Notes: generated from the sequence alone by a model not told the origin. A stretch of DNA of 27,599 nt from DASVDE01 sp035558955 (GCA_035558955.1 DATMBX010000121.1:1-27599), one strand, 5' to 3'. Counted from the stretch's first letter, positions 14,189 through 22,101 are shown. Numbers and translations are program-made.

Positions 14189-15478
14189 TCAGCCGCTGAC
14201 GGTGGGCCGATGTTCGGTGCCGGTGGAATCCTCGGGGCGCACCGCGTCTGCTCCCAAGTCGAAGGCTTGGTGTAGGGCTCTGACGGCGTCCGGGACGCGG
14301 TCGGCGGAGATGACGCAGGAGATCTTGATCGGCGAGGTGGAGATCATCTCGATGTTGATCCCCTCGCCGCCGAGGACCTCGAAGACCTTGGCGGCGACGC
14401 CCGGGTGAGAGCGCATGCCAGCGCCGACGATCGAGACCTTGCCGATCCGCTCGTCGGTGCGGACGGCATTGCAGACGTCCCCCAGCTTCTCGATCGTCTC
14501 GACCGCGTGGGCCAGGTCGTCGCGATCGACCGTGAAGGAGAGGTCGGCCAGCTCGTCGTCGCCCACCGGCTCGTTTTGGATGATCACGTCGACGTTGACG
14601 TTGGCCTCGGCGAGGGCGGTGAAGATCCGCCCGGCGACGCCGGGCTCGTCGAGGACGCCGGTCAGCGTCACACGGGCCTCGCCGTCGGAGTGGGTCACGG
14701 CTGTTACGAAAGGTTGTTCCACCGTCTGATCCTCGCGGGTGACGAGGGTACCGGGGCCGTCCTCGAAGCTGCTGCGGCAATGGATCGGGACACCGTGGTT
14801 GCGCGCGTACTCGACCGAGCGCAGCTGCAGGACCTTGGCGCCGGAGGCCGCCATCTCGAGCATCTCCTCGAACGAGACGACCGCGAGCTTCCGGGCGTCG
14901 GGCACGATCCGCGGATCGGCGGTGAAGACGCCGGCGACGTCGGTGTAGATCTCGCAGACGCTCGCTCCCAGCGCGGCGGCGAGGGCAACGGCGGTGGTGT
15001 CGGACCCCCCGCGCCCGAGGGTCGTGACGTCGCTGTTCTCGGTCGAGACGCCCTGGAAGCCGGCGACCAGCACGATCCGGTCTCGCTCCAGCATCTCGGT
15101 GATGCGGTCGGCCCGCACGTCGATGATTTTCGCCTTGGTGTGGGAGGAGTCGGTGACGATTCCCGCCTGGGAGCCGGTCAGCGAGATCGCTTCGTGGCCC
15201 ATGTCGTGGATCGCCATCGCGGCGAGGGCGCAGGAGATCCGCTCTCCGGTCGATAGCAGCATGTCCATCTCTCGGGCGACGGGGCGCGGGGAGATCTCCT
15301 GCGCCTGGGCGACCAGATCGTCGGTCGTCTTCCCCCGCGCCGAGAGCACGGCGACCACTCGGTTGCCGGCCTCGCGGGCGGCGACGATCCGCCCCGCGGC
15401 GCGCTTGATCTCCTCCGCCCCGGCGACGGAGGTTCCGCCGAACTTCATCACCACGATGTCGGACTTTGCCTCAGCCAT
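14189..15478 (-). CDS. Aspartokinase (ACT-domain regulated)
   Basis: A 429-residue enzyme phosphorylating aspartate, the committed step of the aspartate family. The N-terminal kinase signature is IVVMKFGGTSVA, with GFQGVSTENSDVTTLGRGGSDTTAVALA as the nucleotide and substrate site (quoted in part: TTLGRGGSDTTA). Two ACT domains occupy about residues 270-415 (LTGVLDEPGVAGRIFTALAE and KVSIVGAGMRSHPGVAAKVF). Feedback inhibition by lysine and/or threonine is expected but the effector cannot be told. The ATG at 15478 matches the family; a -10-like TATTCT nine bases upstream suggests a leaderless mRNA. Actinobacterial homologues often also make a small subunit from an internal start; no strong internal ribosome site was found. 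Confidence 0.95.
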   Translation of the reverse strand: MAEAKSDIVVMKFGGTSVAGAEEIKRAAGRIVAAREAGNRVVAVLSARGKTTDDLVAQAQEISPRPVAREMDMLLSTGERISCALAAMAIHDMGHEAISLTGSQAGIVTDSSHTKAKIIDVRADRITEMLERDRIVLVAGFQGVSTENSDVTTLGRGGSDTTAVALAAALGASVCEIYTDVAGVFTADPRIVPDARKLAVVSFEEMLEMAASGAKVLQLRSVEYARNHGVPIHCRSSFEDGPGTLVTREDQTVEQPFVTAVTHSDGEARVTLTGVLDEPGVAGRIFTALAEANVNVDVIIQNEPVGDDELADLSFTVDRDDLAHAVETIEKLGDVCNAVRTDERIGKVSIVGAGMRSHPGVAAKVFEVLGGEGINIEMISTSPIKISCVISADRVPDAVRALHQAFDLGADAVRPEDSTGTEHRPTVSG

Positions 15479-15487
15479 GAACGGCTG

Positions 15488-15493
15488 AGAATA
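15488..15493 (-). promoter_or_regulatory. Candidate -10 of aspartokinase-asd (leaderless)
   Basis: TATTCT on the minus strand, nine bases before the ATG at 15478. Its -35 position lies at the edge of the palindrome at 15509-15553. Confidence 0.45.
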
Positions 15494-15508
15494 GTCACCC
15501 AGTCTCAC

Positions 15509-15553
15509 TCCGCTGCGCCTTATCCATGTATGTCAGGGATAAAGCGCAGCGGA
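15509..15553. repeat. Dispersed palindromic element, copy 2 (inverted)
   Basis: Arms of 17 bp (15509-15525 and 15537-15553) pair with one mismatch around an 11-base loop. Read on the minus strand it shares TTCCGCTGC, TTATCCCTGACATAC, GGATAAG and CGCAGCGGA in the same order and spacing with the copy at 4491-4543; about six of ~45 positions differ. It lies between the -10 candidates of two divergent genes, as copy 1 does. Confidence 0.85.
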
Positions 15554-15556
15554 AGC

Positions 15557-15562
15557 TATACG
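15557..15562 (+). promoter_or_regulatory. Candidate -10 of the MMPL gene (leaderless)
   Basis: TATACG, nine bases before the ATG at 15572 and three bases after the palindrome. It argues against the upstream in-frame ATG at 15530, which lies within the palindrome. Confidence 0.45.
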
Positions 15563-15571
15563 GTGCCGCCG

Positions 15572-17710
15572 ATGTTCGACGCTCTTGCCCGCCTCGCCGA
15601 CGGCCGACCTCGCCGGGTCGGACTGCTCGCGATCGTCTTCTTCCTCCTCGCCGGGGCGCTTGGCGGCTCGGTCGCCGACCGGCTCGATCCCTACGGGGCC
15701 GACGACCCGGCCACCGAGACGGTGAAGGCGAGAGAGCAGCTGCAGGACGCGGGGCTGCGGCACCCGGGCGCGATCGTCGTCTTCGACGACGCGCCCGTGT
15801 CCCAGCCGGCGACCCGGGCGCGGGTCGAGGGGGTCGCCGCCGAGCTGCGCGCCCGCGGCGACGTCGAGTCGGTGACCGGCTTCTACGAGACGCGGTCGCG
15901 GGACTTCGTCTCCCGCGACAGACAGTCCACCTACCTGGCGGTAGCGCTGAAACCGACCGGCGACAAGCCCTGGCAGGAGGCCGGCGCGGCGATCGCCGAC
16001 CTGCTCTCCGGCCGCCCCGGCATCACCGTCGGCGGCGCCGCCGTCGCCCAGGAACAGGTAAACAAGCAGGTCGAGGAAGACCTGCAGCGGGCCGAGATGC
16101 TCGCCTTCCCGCTTCTCTTCCTGCTCTCCCTCCTCTTCTTCCGCAGCCTCGTCGCCTCCCTGCTGCCCCTGCTGGTCGGCGGGCTGGCGATCGTCGGCAC
16201 CTTCCTGATCCTGCGGATCGCCAGCGACTTCGGCTCGATCTCGATCTTCGCGCTCAACCTGACGACGGCGATCGGCCTCGGCCTCGCGATCGACTACAGC
16301 CTCTTCGTCGTCTCCCGCTACCGCGAGGAGATAGCCAAGGACGGGCCCGGGCTGGCGGCGATGCGACGTGTGATGGCGACCGCCGGGCGCACCGTCTTCT
16401 TCTCCTCGCTGACCGTCGCCGCGGCGCTCGCCTCGCTGCTCGTCTTCCCGCAGCGCTTCCTCTACTCGATGGGGCTCGGCGGCTCGCTCGCGGCGCTGCT
16501 CGCGGCGGCAGTCTCGCTGACGGTCCTTCCCGCGGTCCTGACCCTCCTCGGCACCAGGGTCAACTCGCTGGCGCCGCGCTTTCTGCAGCGGCGTGCCGAG
16601 GCCGATGCGCGACCCGACGAGCAGGGCTTTTGGTACCGACTCTCACGCTTCGTGATGCGCCGGCCGGTGCCGGTCGCGACGCTCAGCGCCCTGCTGCTGA
16701 TCGTCATGGGCCTCCCCTTCCTCGGGATCAAGTTCAACACGGTCGACCCGACGGTGCTGCCCGAGTCGGCGAGCGCCCGCCAGGCCTACGACACGGTGAG
16801 CACGGAGTTCCCGCCCTACCGGGAAACGCCGATCTGGATCTCGGTGGACGGCGGCAACGCTAGAGGGGCGGCGCTGTTCGCGGCCAAGGTCCGCCGCGCC
16901 GAAGGCGTCGCGGCGGTCGCGCCGCCGCAGCCGCTGGCGGGCGGCGTCATCGCGATCCAAGCCGTCTCGGAGAACCCGCTCAGCTCCAACGCGAGCCAGT
17001 CGACGGTCGATCGGATCCGCGACATAGCCGCGCCGCCGGGCGCCGCCGTCCTGGTCGGGGGAGCGACGGCCGACTTCACCGACTTCCAAGGGAGCCTCGC
17101 CCGGCACCTGCCGATCGCCTTCGCGATCATCATCGTCGCCACCCTGGTCATCCTCTTTCTGATGACCGGCTCGGTGGTTCTGCCGATCAAGTCGCTGATC
17201 ATGAACTTCCTCAACCTCAGCGCGGTCTTCGGCCTGCTGGTGCTGATCTTCCAGGACGGGCGGCTGGAGGGGTTCCTCGACTACACCAGCCCGGGGGCGA
17301 TCGAGCAGACGAACCCGATCCTCCTCTTCGCCGTCGCCTTCGGCCTCTCCACCGACTACGCGGTCTTCCTGCTCTCACGGATCAAAGAGGCACGCGACAA
17401 CGGCGCTTCGGATTCGGAGTGCGTGGCGATCGGGCTGGAGCGGACCGGGCGGATCGTCACCGCCGCGGCGATCCTGTTCGCGATCGTGATGTTCGCCTTC
17501 GCCACCTCGAAGATCATCTTCATCAAGGAGAACGGCATCGGCACGGCCCTCGCGGTGCTGATCGACGCCAGCATCATCCGCGCGCTGCTCGTCCCCTCGC
17601 TGATGGCGCTGCTGGGCAAGTGGAACTGGTGGGCGCCGGCGCCGCTGCGGCGACTGCACGAGCGGTTCGGGATCAGCGAGACAGCACCTGAGCCGAGCAC
17701 AAGCCCCTAA
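15572..17710 (+). CDS. MMPL/RND-family transporter
   Basis: A 712-residue membrane protein with the two-fold RND layout: one helix, a large extracytoplasmic loop (about 35-170), five or six helices, and then the same again from about residue 360. The central helices carry GLGLAIDYSLFVVSRYREE (about 245-263) and GLSTDYAVFLLSRIKEA (about 590-606); the buried aspartate in each is the proton-relay position of MMPL proteins. Members export lipids, glycolipids or drugs across the membrane using the proton gradient; the cargo here is unknown. It stands alone, divergent from the aspartokinase operon. Its TAA stop lies in the left arm of the palindrome at 17707. Confidence 0.92.
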   Translation: MFDALARLADGRPRRVGLLAIVFFLLAGALGGSVADRLDPYGADDPATETVKAREQLQDAGLRHPGAIVVFDDAPVSQPATRARVEGVAAELRARGDVESVTGFYETRSRDFVSRDRQSTYLAVALKPTGDKPWQEAGAAIADLLSGRPGITVGGAAVAQEQVNKQVEEDLQRAEMLAFPLLFLLSLLFFRSLVASLLPLLVGGLAIVGTFLILRIASDFGSISIFALNLTTAIGLGLAIDYSLFVVSRYREEIAKDGPGLAAMRRVMATAGRTVFFSSLTVAAALASLLVFPQRFLYSMGLGGSLAALLAAAVSLTVLPAVLTLLGTRVNSLAPRFLQRRAEADARPDEQGFWYRLSRFVMRRPVPVATLSALLLIVMGLPFLGIKFNTVDPTVLPESASARQAYDTVSTEFPPYRETPIWISVDGGNARGAALFAAKVRRAEGVAAVAPPQPLAGGVIAIQAVSENPLSSNASQSTVDRIRDIAAPPGAAVLVGGATADFTDFQGSLARHLPIAFAIIIVATLVILFLMTGSVVLPIKSLIMNFLNLSAVFGLLVLIFQDGRLEGFLDYTSPGAIEQTNPILLFAVAFGLSTDYAVFLLSRIKEARDNGASDSECVAIGLERTGRIVTAAAILFAIVMFAFATSKIIFIKENGIGTALAVLIDASIIRALLVPSLMALLGKWNWWAPAPLRRLHERFGISETAPEPSTSP

Positions 17711-17807
17711 GGCAGACTGACCAAGCAGATCAAGACCGCAGGGAGCGCGGCGTGCTCTGCACGCGAGCGACCGAGGACGCCGGTATGCGCCGGTCAGACT
17801 GCCTTAG
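17707..17807. repeat. Long palindrome across convergent gene ends
   Basis: CTAAGGCAGACTGACC (17707-17722) and GGTCAGACTGCCTTAG (17792-17807) pair with one mismatch. Within them GCGTGC-TCT-GCACGC (17750-17764) makes a small inner hairpin. The TAA stops of the two convergent genes lie in the arms, one in each. It may work as a bidirectional transcription stop, though there is no T-tract, or it may be an inserted palindromic element that supplied the stop codons. Confidence 0.75.
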
Positions 17808-18643
17808 CCGAAAGCCTGGGCGGCGCGGCGGCGGAGGTCCGCGTTGAGCATCCCGGTGACCGCGCTGGGAGTCTCGCCGGCGGAGGGCACGGCGTCGGCG
17901 ATCAGGCCGGACGCGCGGAAGCCGAAGAGGGGGGCGTGGAAGCCGAGCCCGCGAATCTTGCGCAGCAGCTGCACGGCGTCGACGGTCTCGGCGCCGGGGC
18001 CGCAGAGGACGATCGCGGTCGGGTCGAGAGCGCCGAGGGCGCGCTCGAGCCGCTCGTCGCCCAGCTCGGTGGAGAGCATCAGCACGCGGAAGCCGGCGCG
18101 GCGCAGGGCGAGATCGAGCGCCTGGGCGTGGACCGCCTCGGCGTCGGCGCCGTCGCTGGAATCGAGCAGCAGGATCCCGGCCGGGCGCGAAGCGGTGGTG
18201 GCGAGGCGGCGGGCGCCGTGCAGCCAGCCCATCGCCCAGCGGCTGGCGAACTCCAGCTCCGGCTCGCGCTCGGGGTCGGCGGCGAGCTGGTCGATCGCCG
18301 GCAGCAGGAGCTCCTCGACAGTGCGCTCCAGCGGCCGCAGCGCCAGGCTCTCCTCGATCGCGCGGTCGGCGGCGGCCTCGTCGAAGCTCTCGAGCGCGGC
18401 GAGCAGGCTGCCGCTGCTGGCCGGCGCCGACTGGCGCTGGCGGGCGAGCTCGATCGCCGAGGAGATGTTGCCGGTCTGGGCCAGGGCGTCGCGCAGCGTC
18501 TGCAGCTCCACCAGCTCGTAGTTGCGGTGGTTGCCCGGGGTGCGCTTAGGCGTCGGGTAGCCGTAGCGGCGCTCCCAGCTGCGGAGCGTGTTGGGGCTGA
18601 CGCCGAGCACCTCGGCAGCTGCGTTTGTGCGGATTCCTGGCAT
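17804..18643 (-). CDS. MerR-like regulator with a cobalamin-binding-like domain lacking the histidine
   Basis: A 279-residue protein. Residues 4-70 are a MerR-type winged helix (RTNAAAEVLGVSPNTLRSWE, then RRYGYPTPKRT and YELVELQTLRDAL). The middle (about 80-160) is a helical cap-like region and the C-terminal part (about 160-275) a Rossmann-like domain (GILLLDSSDGADAEAVHAQA, then TAIVLCGPGAETVDA). This is the CarH/LitR architecture of photosensory repressors, but the D/E-x-H-x-x-G motif that ligates cobalt is absent: the equivalent region reads ELGDERLERALG. B12 binding, and hence light sensing by that route, is therefore unlikely. The start at 18643 gives a standard MerR N terminus; an upstream GTG at 18685 is possible. 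It lies 88 bases after the GGDEF gene on the same strand. Confidence 0.82.
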   Translation of the reverse strand: MPGIRTNAAAEVLGVSPNTLRSWERRYGYPTPKRTPGNHRNYELVELQTLRDALAQTGNISSAIELARQRQSAPASSGSLLAALESFDEAAADRAIEESLALRPLERTVEELLLPAIDQLAADPEREPELEFASRWAMGWLHGARRLATTASRPAGILLLDSSDGADAEAVHAQALDLALRRAGFRVLMLSTELGDERLERALGALDPTAIVLCGPGAETVDAVQLLRKIRGLGFHAPLFGFRASGLIADAVPSAGETPSAVTGMLNADLRRRAAQAFG

Positions 18644-18731
18644 AAGTGTGCGGACGTGTTCGCCGCGCAGGCGGCATTCTCCCACCCCGAATCCGGGTTT
18701 ACACCGGTTATGGACAGATTTCGGCGATCTG

Positions 18732-19367
18732 TCAGCGATCTTGCAAGACGCCGACGCCTACGGGCTGCCCGATCGAGCGTGCCCGCCACATCGCCTCGTC
18801 GGCTTTGCGCAGCAGCTCCTCGGCCTCGGCGCCGTGCTCGGGACAGGCGACGACGCCCGCCGAAACGCCGATCTTCAGCCCCCCGGCGTCCTCCAACTCA
18901 TCCAGCATCCTCAACAGCCGGTCGGCCATCTGCACTCCCCCAACCGTGTCCTGGTTGGGGGCGAGCACGCAAAACGCCTTCTCCTCGAGGTGGAAGACCT
19001 CGTCGACGAGACGGATGCTGTCTCGCAGCGCGGCGCCGACGATCGCCAAGGTGGTCTCCTCGCCGCCGGCTACGCCATTGCGCGTCCCCGGCCCATCGAC
19101 GTCGAAGACGGCGAGGCCGAAGGGATGCCCGTAGCGCCTATGGGCTTCGAGCAGCTGGTCGAGGCGACGGCGCATCTCCCCCGGCCGGTAGAGGGGCGCG
19201 ACCTCCTCGTGCCCGGCACTCGGCGCGGGTCGTTCGTCGAGCGCGCCGACCGCGGCGGCCGCTACCGCGCCGAACTCCTCCGCCAACCGCTGCGCCGCCG
19301 TGGAGAACAACTCGCGGGCGAGCTTCTCGGCCGGAGACTCGATTGTCGTTGGAGCTCCGCTCGCCAC
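18732..19367 (-). CDS. Degenerate GGDEF-domain protein
   Basis: A 211-residue protein. The first 60 residues are helical; residues about 62-205 follow the GGDEF fold (LAVFDVDGPGTRNG, IVGAALRDSIRLVDEVF, GVSAGVVACPEHG and LLRKADEAMWRAR). The active-site loop that should read GGDEF is replaced by EEKAF (about 128-132), although the R-x-x-D just before it (119-122) remains. Diguanylate cyclase activity is therefore unlikely; a role as a c-di-GMP or GTP sensor, or a protein-protein module, is possible. The GTG start at 19367 has no clear ribosome site, so the start is uncertain. It lies 82 bases after recR and may be read through from that operon. Confidence 0.8.
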   Translation of the reverse strand: MASGAPTTIESPAEKLARELFSTAAQRLAEEFGAVAAAAVGALDERPAPSAGHEEVAPLYRPGEMRRRLDQLLEAHRRYGHPFGLAVFDVDGPGTRNGVAGGEETTLAIVGAALRDSIRLVDEVFHLEEKAFCVLAPNQDTVGGVQMADRLLRMLDELEDAGGLKIGVSAGVVACPEHGAEAEELLRKADEAMWRARSIGQPVGVGVLQDR

Positions 19368-19449
19368 GCCCAGACCTTGGCGCAGGAGGCGGACGGCAGA
19401 TCTGCGGAAATCCGCTATTTGCGGAACGACGATCGTCTAGGAAACGCGT

Positions 19450-20052
19450 CTAGTCGAGCGACCGCCGCCCGGCCAGCGCCTTGCCCAGCGTCACCTCGTC
19501 GGCATGTTCGAGGTCGGCGCCGACGGGGAGGCCGCTGGCGAGGCGGGTGACTGTCACCTGGCCGCGCAAACGCTCGGCGATGTGCAGCGCGGTCGCCTCG
19601 CCGGTCGTGGTCGGGTTGGTGGCGAGAACGACCTCGCGGGCCTCGCCCTGCTCTACCCGTCGCAGCAGCTCGGCGATCTTCAGGTCCTCGGGGTCGACAC
19701 CGTCGATCGGCGAGAGGGCGCCGCCGAGCACGTGATAGAGGCCGCGGTACTCGTGGGTGCGCTCGATCGGGATCACGTCGGCGGGCTCTTCGACCACGCA
19801 GATCAGCGAGCGATCGCGGGAGGCATCGGCGCAGATCCGGCAGCGCGGCCCCTCGGAGAGGTTGAAGCACTCCTCGCAGAGGCCGACCTTCTCCTTCACC
19901 TCGCGGATAGCGCCGGCCAGCGCCGCCGCCTCCTCGTCGGGGGAGCGAAGGATGTGAAAGGCGAGCCGCTGCGCGGTGCGCTGGCCGATCCCCGGCAACC
20001 GTGACAGCTCGGCGACGAGGCGCGCGAGCGGCGCCGGGCCCTCGGCGCTCAC
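19450..20052 (-). CDS. recR: Recombination mediator RecR
   Basis: A 200-residue protein of standard length, acting with RecF and RecO to load RecA on gapped DNA. It has the helix-hairpin-helix LSRLPGIGQRTAQRLAFHIL (about 16-35), the four-cysteine zinc site CEECFN and CRICAD (about 59-75), and a Toprim domain (about 82-175) with VVEEPADVIPIE, YRGLYHVLGGALSPIDGV and LATNPTTTGEATA. The ATG shares four bases with the end of ybaB (ATGA), so it is translationally coupled. The dnaX-ybaB-recR order is widely conserved in bacteria. Confidence 0.96.
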   Translation of the reverse strand: MSAEGPAPLARLVAELSRLPGIGQRTAQRLAFHILRSPDEEAAALAGAIREVKEKVGLCEECFNLSEGPRCRICADASRDRSLICVVEEPADVIPIERTHEYRGLYHVLGGALSPIDGVDPEDLKIAELLRRVEQGEAREVVLATNPTTTGEATALHIAERLRGQVTVTRLASGLPVGADLEHADEVTLGKALAGRRSLD

Positions 20053-20393
20053 ATTCCGGGGAGGCCGCCCGGGCCGCCCAACCCGCCGGCGATCCCGCCC
20101 ATCTTCGAGGCGGCCAGCTCCTGGGCGGCGCGAATCCCCTCGTTGACCGCGGCCTGGACCATGTCGGCGAGCATTTCGGCGTCTTCGGGATCGATCGCCT
20201 CGGGGTCGATCGAGATCTCTTTAAGGACGAGATCGCCACTCACCTTCACCTTGACCATGCCGCCGCCGGCGCCGGCCTCGACGACCTCGTCTTTGAGCTT
20301 CTCCTGCGCCTGCAGCATCTCGGCCTGCATCTGCTGGGCCTGTTTCAGCATGGCGTTCATGTCGAAGCCTCCGGGACCACCGCCGCGTGCCAC
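20049..20393 (-). CDS. YbaB/EbfC-family nucleoid-associated protein
   Basis: A 114-residue DNA-binding protein. The core NAMLKQAQQMQAEMLQAQEK starts the first helix, followed by the VEAGAGGGMVKVKVSGDLVL beta sheet and DAEMLADMVQAAVNEGIRAA, all typical of the family. The last 20 residues are a glycine-rich tail (GGIAGGLGGPGGLPGM). The GTG at 20393 directly abuts the dnaX stop; an alternative ATG at residue 12 would give the usual short N terminus. It lies between dnaX and recR, as in many bacteria, which supports a role in replication/recombination-linked chromosome organisation. Confidence 0.94.
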   Translation of the reverse strand: MARGGGPGGFDMNAMLKQAQQMQAEMLQAQEKLKDEVVEAGAGGGMVKVKVSGDLVLKEISIDPEAIDPEDAEMLADMVQAAVNEGIRAAQELAASKMGGIAGGLGGPGGLPGM

Positions 20394-22088
20394 CTAGCCG
20401 ACCTCCTCAGCGTCGAACTCTCTCTTAAGTCTCTCCACCAGCGCCTCGTGGTCGATCTCGTCTTCCACGGGCTCCTCCGGCGCGGGCTCGCCGTCGAGCA
20501 GCACATAAACGGGGCGCAGCTTTGCCCCGGTCACAGCCTCGAGCGCATCCGTCATCAGTTCGCGCTTGTCCGGCGCTTCTGCCTTGCGCTTGTTGAAGGT
20601 GGAATCGGCCGGGAAGCCGATCTTCAGGCCGCCCTCGCCAAGCTCCACGGGGCGGGCGCCTTCGAAGGTTGCCGCCAAGGCGGGGCTCGTCTCGCGCAGC
20701 TTGTCTATGACAGCCGGCCAGATGTGCACTACCTGCTCCAGATCGAGGGAGCTCCGGCCCGCGGGTCCTGTCGGCGAGGTGGGGGTATCCGAGCTGGCGC
20801 TGGGTTTTTCGCCAGCCGCGGATGCCTCGCTCGTTGAGTCGGTGGGGCGAAAAACAGGACGCCGCGCCTGCTCGGACACCCCCACCTCACCGCCACCCGC
20901 GGGAGGATCGGCGTCGGCAGACGGGGTGGGACTTCCTTGCTCAAGTCGCTCGATGCGGCGCAAGAGGCCTTCTGTGGAGGGATCCAGGTCGGGGCGGGCG
21001 GCTTTGAGCAGGGCGATCTCCACCGCCATGCGGGCGTCGTCGCCTTCGCGGACGGCGGTTAGAGCTGCCGCGAGTTCGTCGATCGTGCGGATAAGGGTGG
21101 CGGCGCCGATCGTGGTTGCCTGGGCCTGGAGACGACCCGAGTCAGTGGCGGTTACAACGAAGGAGTTGGGGACCTCGCCGGTCGTCTGGGTGACCAGGAG
21201 ATGGCGCATGTGGGCGAGTAGGTCGCGAGCGAATTGGGAGGGATCGCGACCCGACTGGGCCATTTGCTCGATCCCGACCAAGACGGCCTTCGGGTCCTCG
21301 GCGATGACCGCGTCGACCGCTTCGAAGAGAAGGTCGGCGTCGGTGGCCCCGAGGATCTCCAGCACGTCGTCCAGCTTCACCTTCTCCCCGCCAAAGGCGA
21401 CGAGTTGGTCGAGGGTGCCGAGGGCGTCGCGGAAGCTGCCCGAGGCGGAGCGGGCGATCATCGCCACGGCTCCGTCCTCGACCTCGATCCCCTCCGCCGC
21501 AGCGACCCGGTTCAGCACCTCGGAGATCTGCTCCAGCGAGGGCCGCTGGAAGTCGAAGCGCTGGCAGCGGTCGGCGATCGTCGCCATCACCTTGTGCGAC
21601 TCGGTCGTGGCGAGGACGAAGACGGTGTTGGGCGGCGGCTCCTCCAACGTCTTGAGGAAGGCGTTCCACGCCTCCTTGGTCAGCATGTGGGCCTCGTCGA
21701 GGATGTAGACCTTCCAGTGGCCGCCGGCCGGCGCGTAGGCGACCCGCTCACGCAGGTCGCGAACGTCGTCGACCGAGCGGTTGGAGGCGGCGTCCATCTC
21801 GATCACGTCGATCGAAGTGCCGGCGGCGATCGTCAAACAGGACTCGCACTCTCCGCAGGGGGTGACGGTCGGCCCGCCGCGCTCGCAGTTGAGCGAGCGG
21901 GCGAGGATCTTCGCCATCGAGGTCTTGCCGGTCCCGCGCGAGCCGACGAAGAGGTAAGCGTGGTGGACCTTGTCCTGCTCGACCGCGTTGCGCAGGGTGC
22001 GAACGACGTGCTGCTGACCGACCACCTCGTCGAAGGAGCCGGGGCGGTGGCGGCGGTAGAGGGAGGTCGATTCGCTCGCGGGCGGCAC
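20394..22088 (-). CDS. dnaX: DNA polymerase III subunit gamma/tau
   Basis: A 564-residue clamp-loader subunit. YRRHRPGSFDEVVGQQHVV opens domain I, Walker A is GSRGTGKT (49-56), the zinc module is NCERGGPTVTPCGECESC, Walker B is VYILDEAHML, and sensor ATTESHKV precedes DRCQRFDF. Domain III runs to about 370. A variable Ser/Thr/Pro-rich linker follows, whose portion at about 399-439 is encoded by a nested palindrome. The C-terminal tail (about 445-564) may correspond to tau domains. No slippery A-run for a programmed frameshift is seen. The GTG at 22088 is chosen because a -10-like TACACT ends seven bases upstream; the frame stays open to 22385 but that part is antisense to the next gene. It begins the dnaX-ybaB-recR operon. 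Confidence 0.95.
   Translation of the reverse strand: MPPASESTSLYRRHRPGSFDEVVGQQHVVRTLRNAVEQDKVHHAYLFVGSRGTGKTSMAKILARSLNCERGGPTVTPCGECESCLTIAAGTSIDVIEMDAASNRSVDDVRDLRERVAYAPAGGHWKVYILDEAHMLTKEAWNAFLKTLEEPPPNTVFVLATTESHKVMATIADRCQRFDFQRPSLEQISEVLNRVAAAEGIEVEDGAVAMIARSASGSFRDALGTLDQLVAFGGEKVKLDDVLEILGATDADLLFEAVDAVIAEDPKAVLVGIEQMAQSGRDPSQFARDLLAHMRHLLVTQTTGEVPNSFVVTATDSGRLQAQATTIGAATLIRTIDELAAALTAVREGDDARMAVEIALLKAARPDLDPSTEGLLRRIERLEQGSPTPSADADPPAGGGEVGVSEQARRPVFRPTDSTSEASAAGEKPSASSDTPTSPTGPAGRSSLDLEQVVHIWPAVIDKLRETSPALAATFEGARPVELGEGGLKIGFPADSTFNKRKAEAPDKRELMTDALEAVTGAKLRPVYVLLDGEPAPEEPVEDEIDHEALVERLKREFDAEEVG
20772..20892. repeat. Nested palindrome inside dnaX
   Basis: Outer 19-bp arms (20776-20794 and 20870-20888) pair with one mismatch; one reads GAGGTGGGGGTATCCGAGC. 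They extend by CGG/CCG outward and by GGCGC/GCGCC inward. Inside, GTTTTTCGCC (20804-20813) pairs with GGCGAAAAAC (20846-20855). The reading frame passes through, giving linker residues rich in Ser, Ala and Thr. The T/A-rich inner arms stand out from the GC-rich surroundings. Confidence 0.75.
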
Positions 22089-22095
22089 TGCGGCC

Positions 22096-22101
22096 AGTGT
22101 A
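22096..22101 (-). promoter_or_regulatory. Candidate -10 of dnaX-ybaB-recR (leaderless)
   Basis: TACACT on the minus strand, seven bases before the GTG at 22088. This is ideal spacing for a transcript starting on the G of GTG. It is only eight bases from the divergent -10 at 22110, so the two promoters overlap. Confidence 0.5.

Noticed and set aside
15530..15571. Upstream ATG start for the MMPL protein
   Set aside because: The codons come from the palindromic element and lie upstream of the candidate -10; the resulting residues are not family-like.
19368..19449. Terminator between recR and the GGDEF gene
   Set aside because: GCGG/CCGC repeats can form only short stems and no T-tract follows, so it is not strong enough to call.
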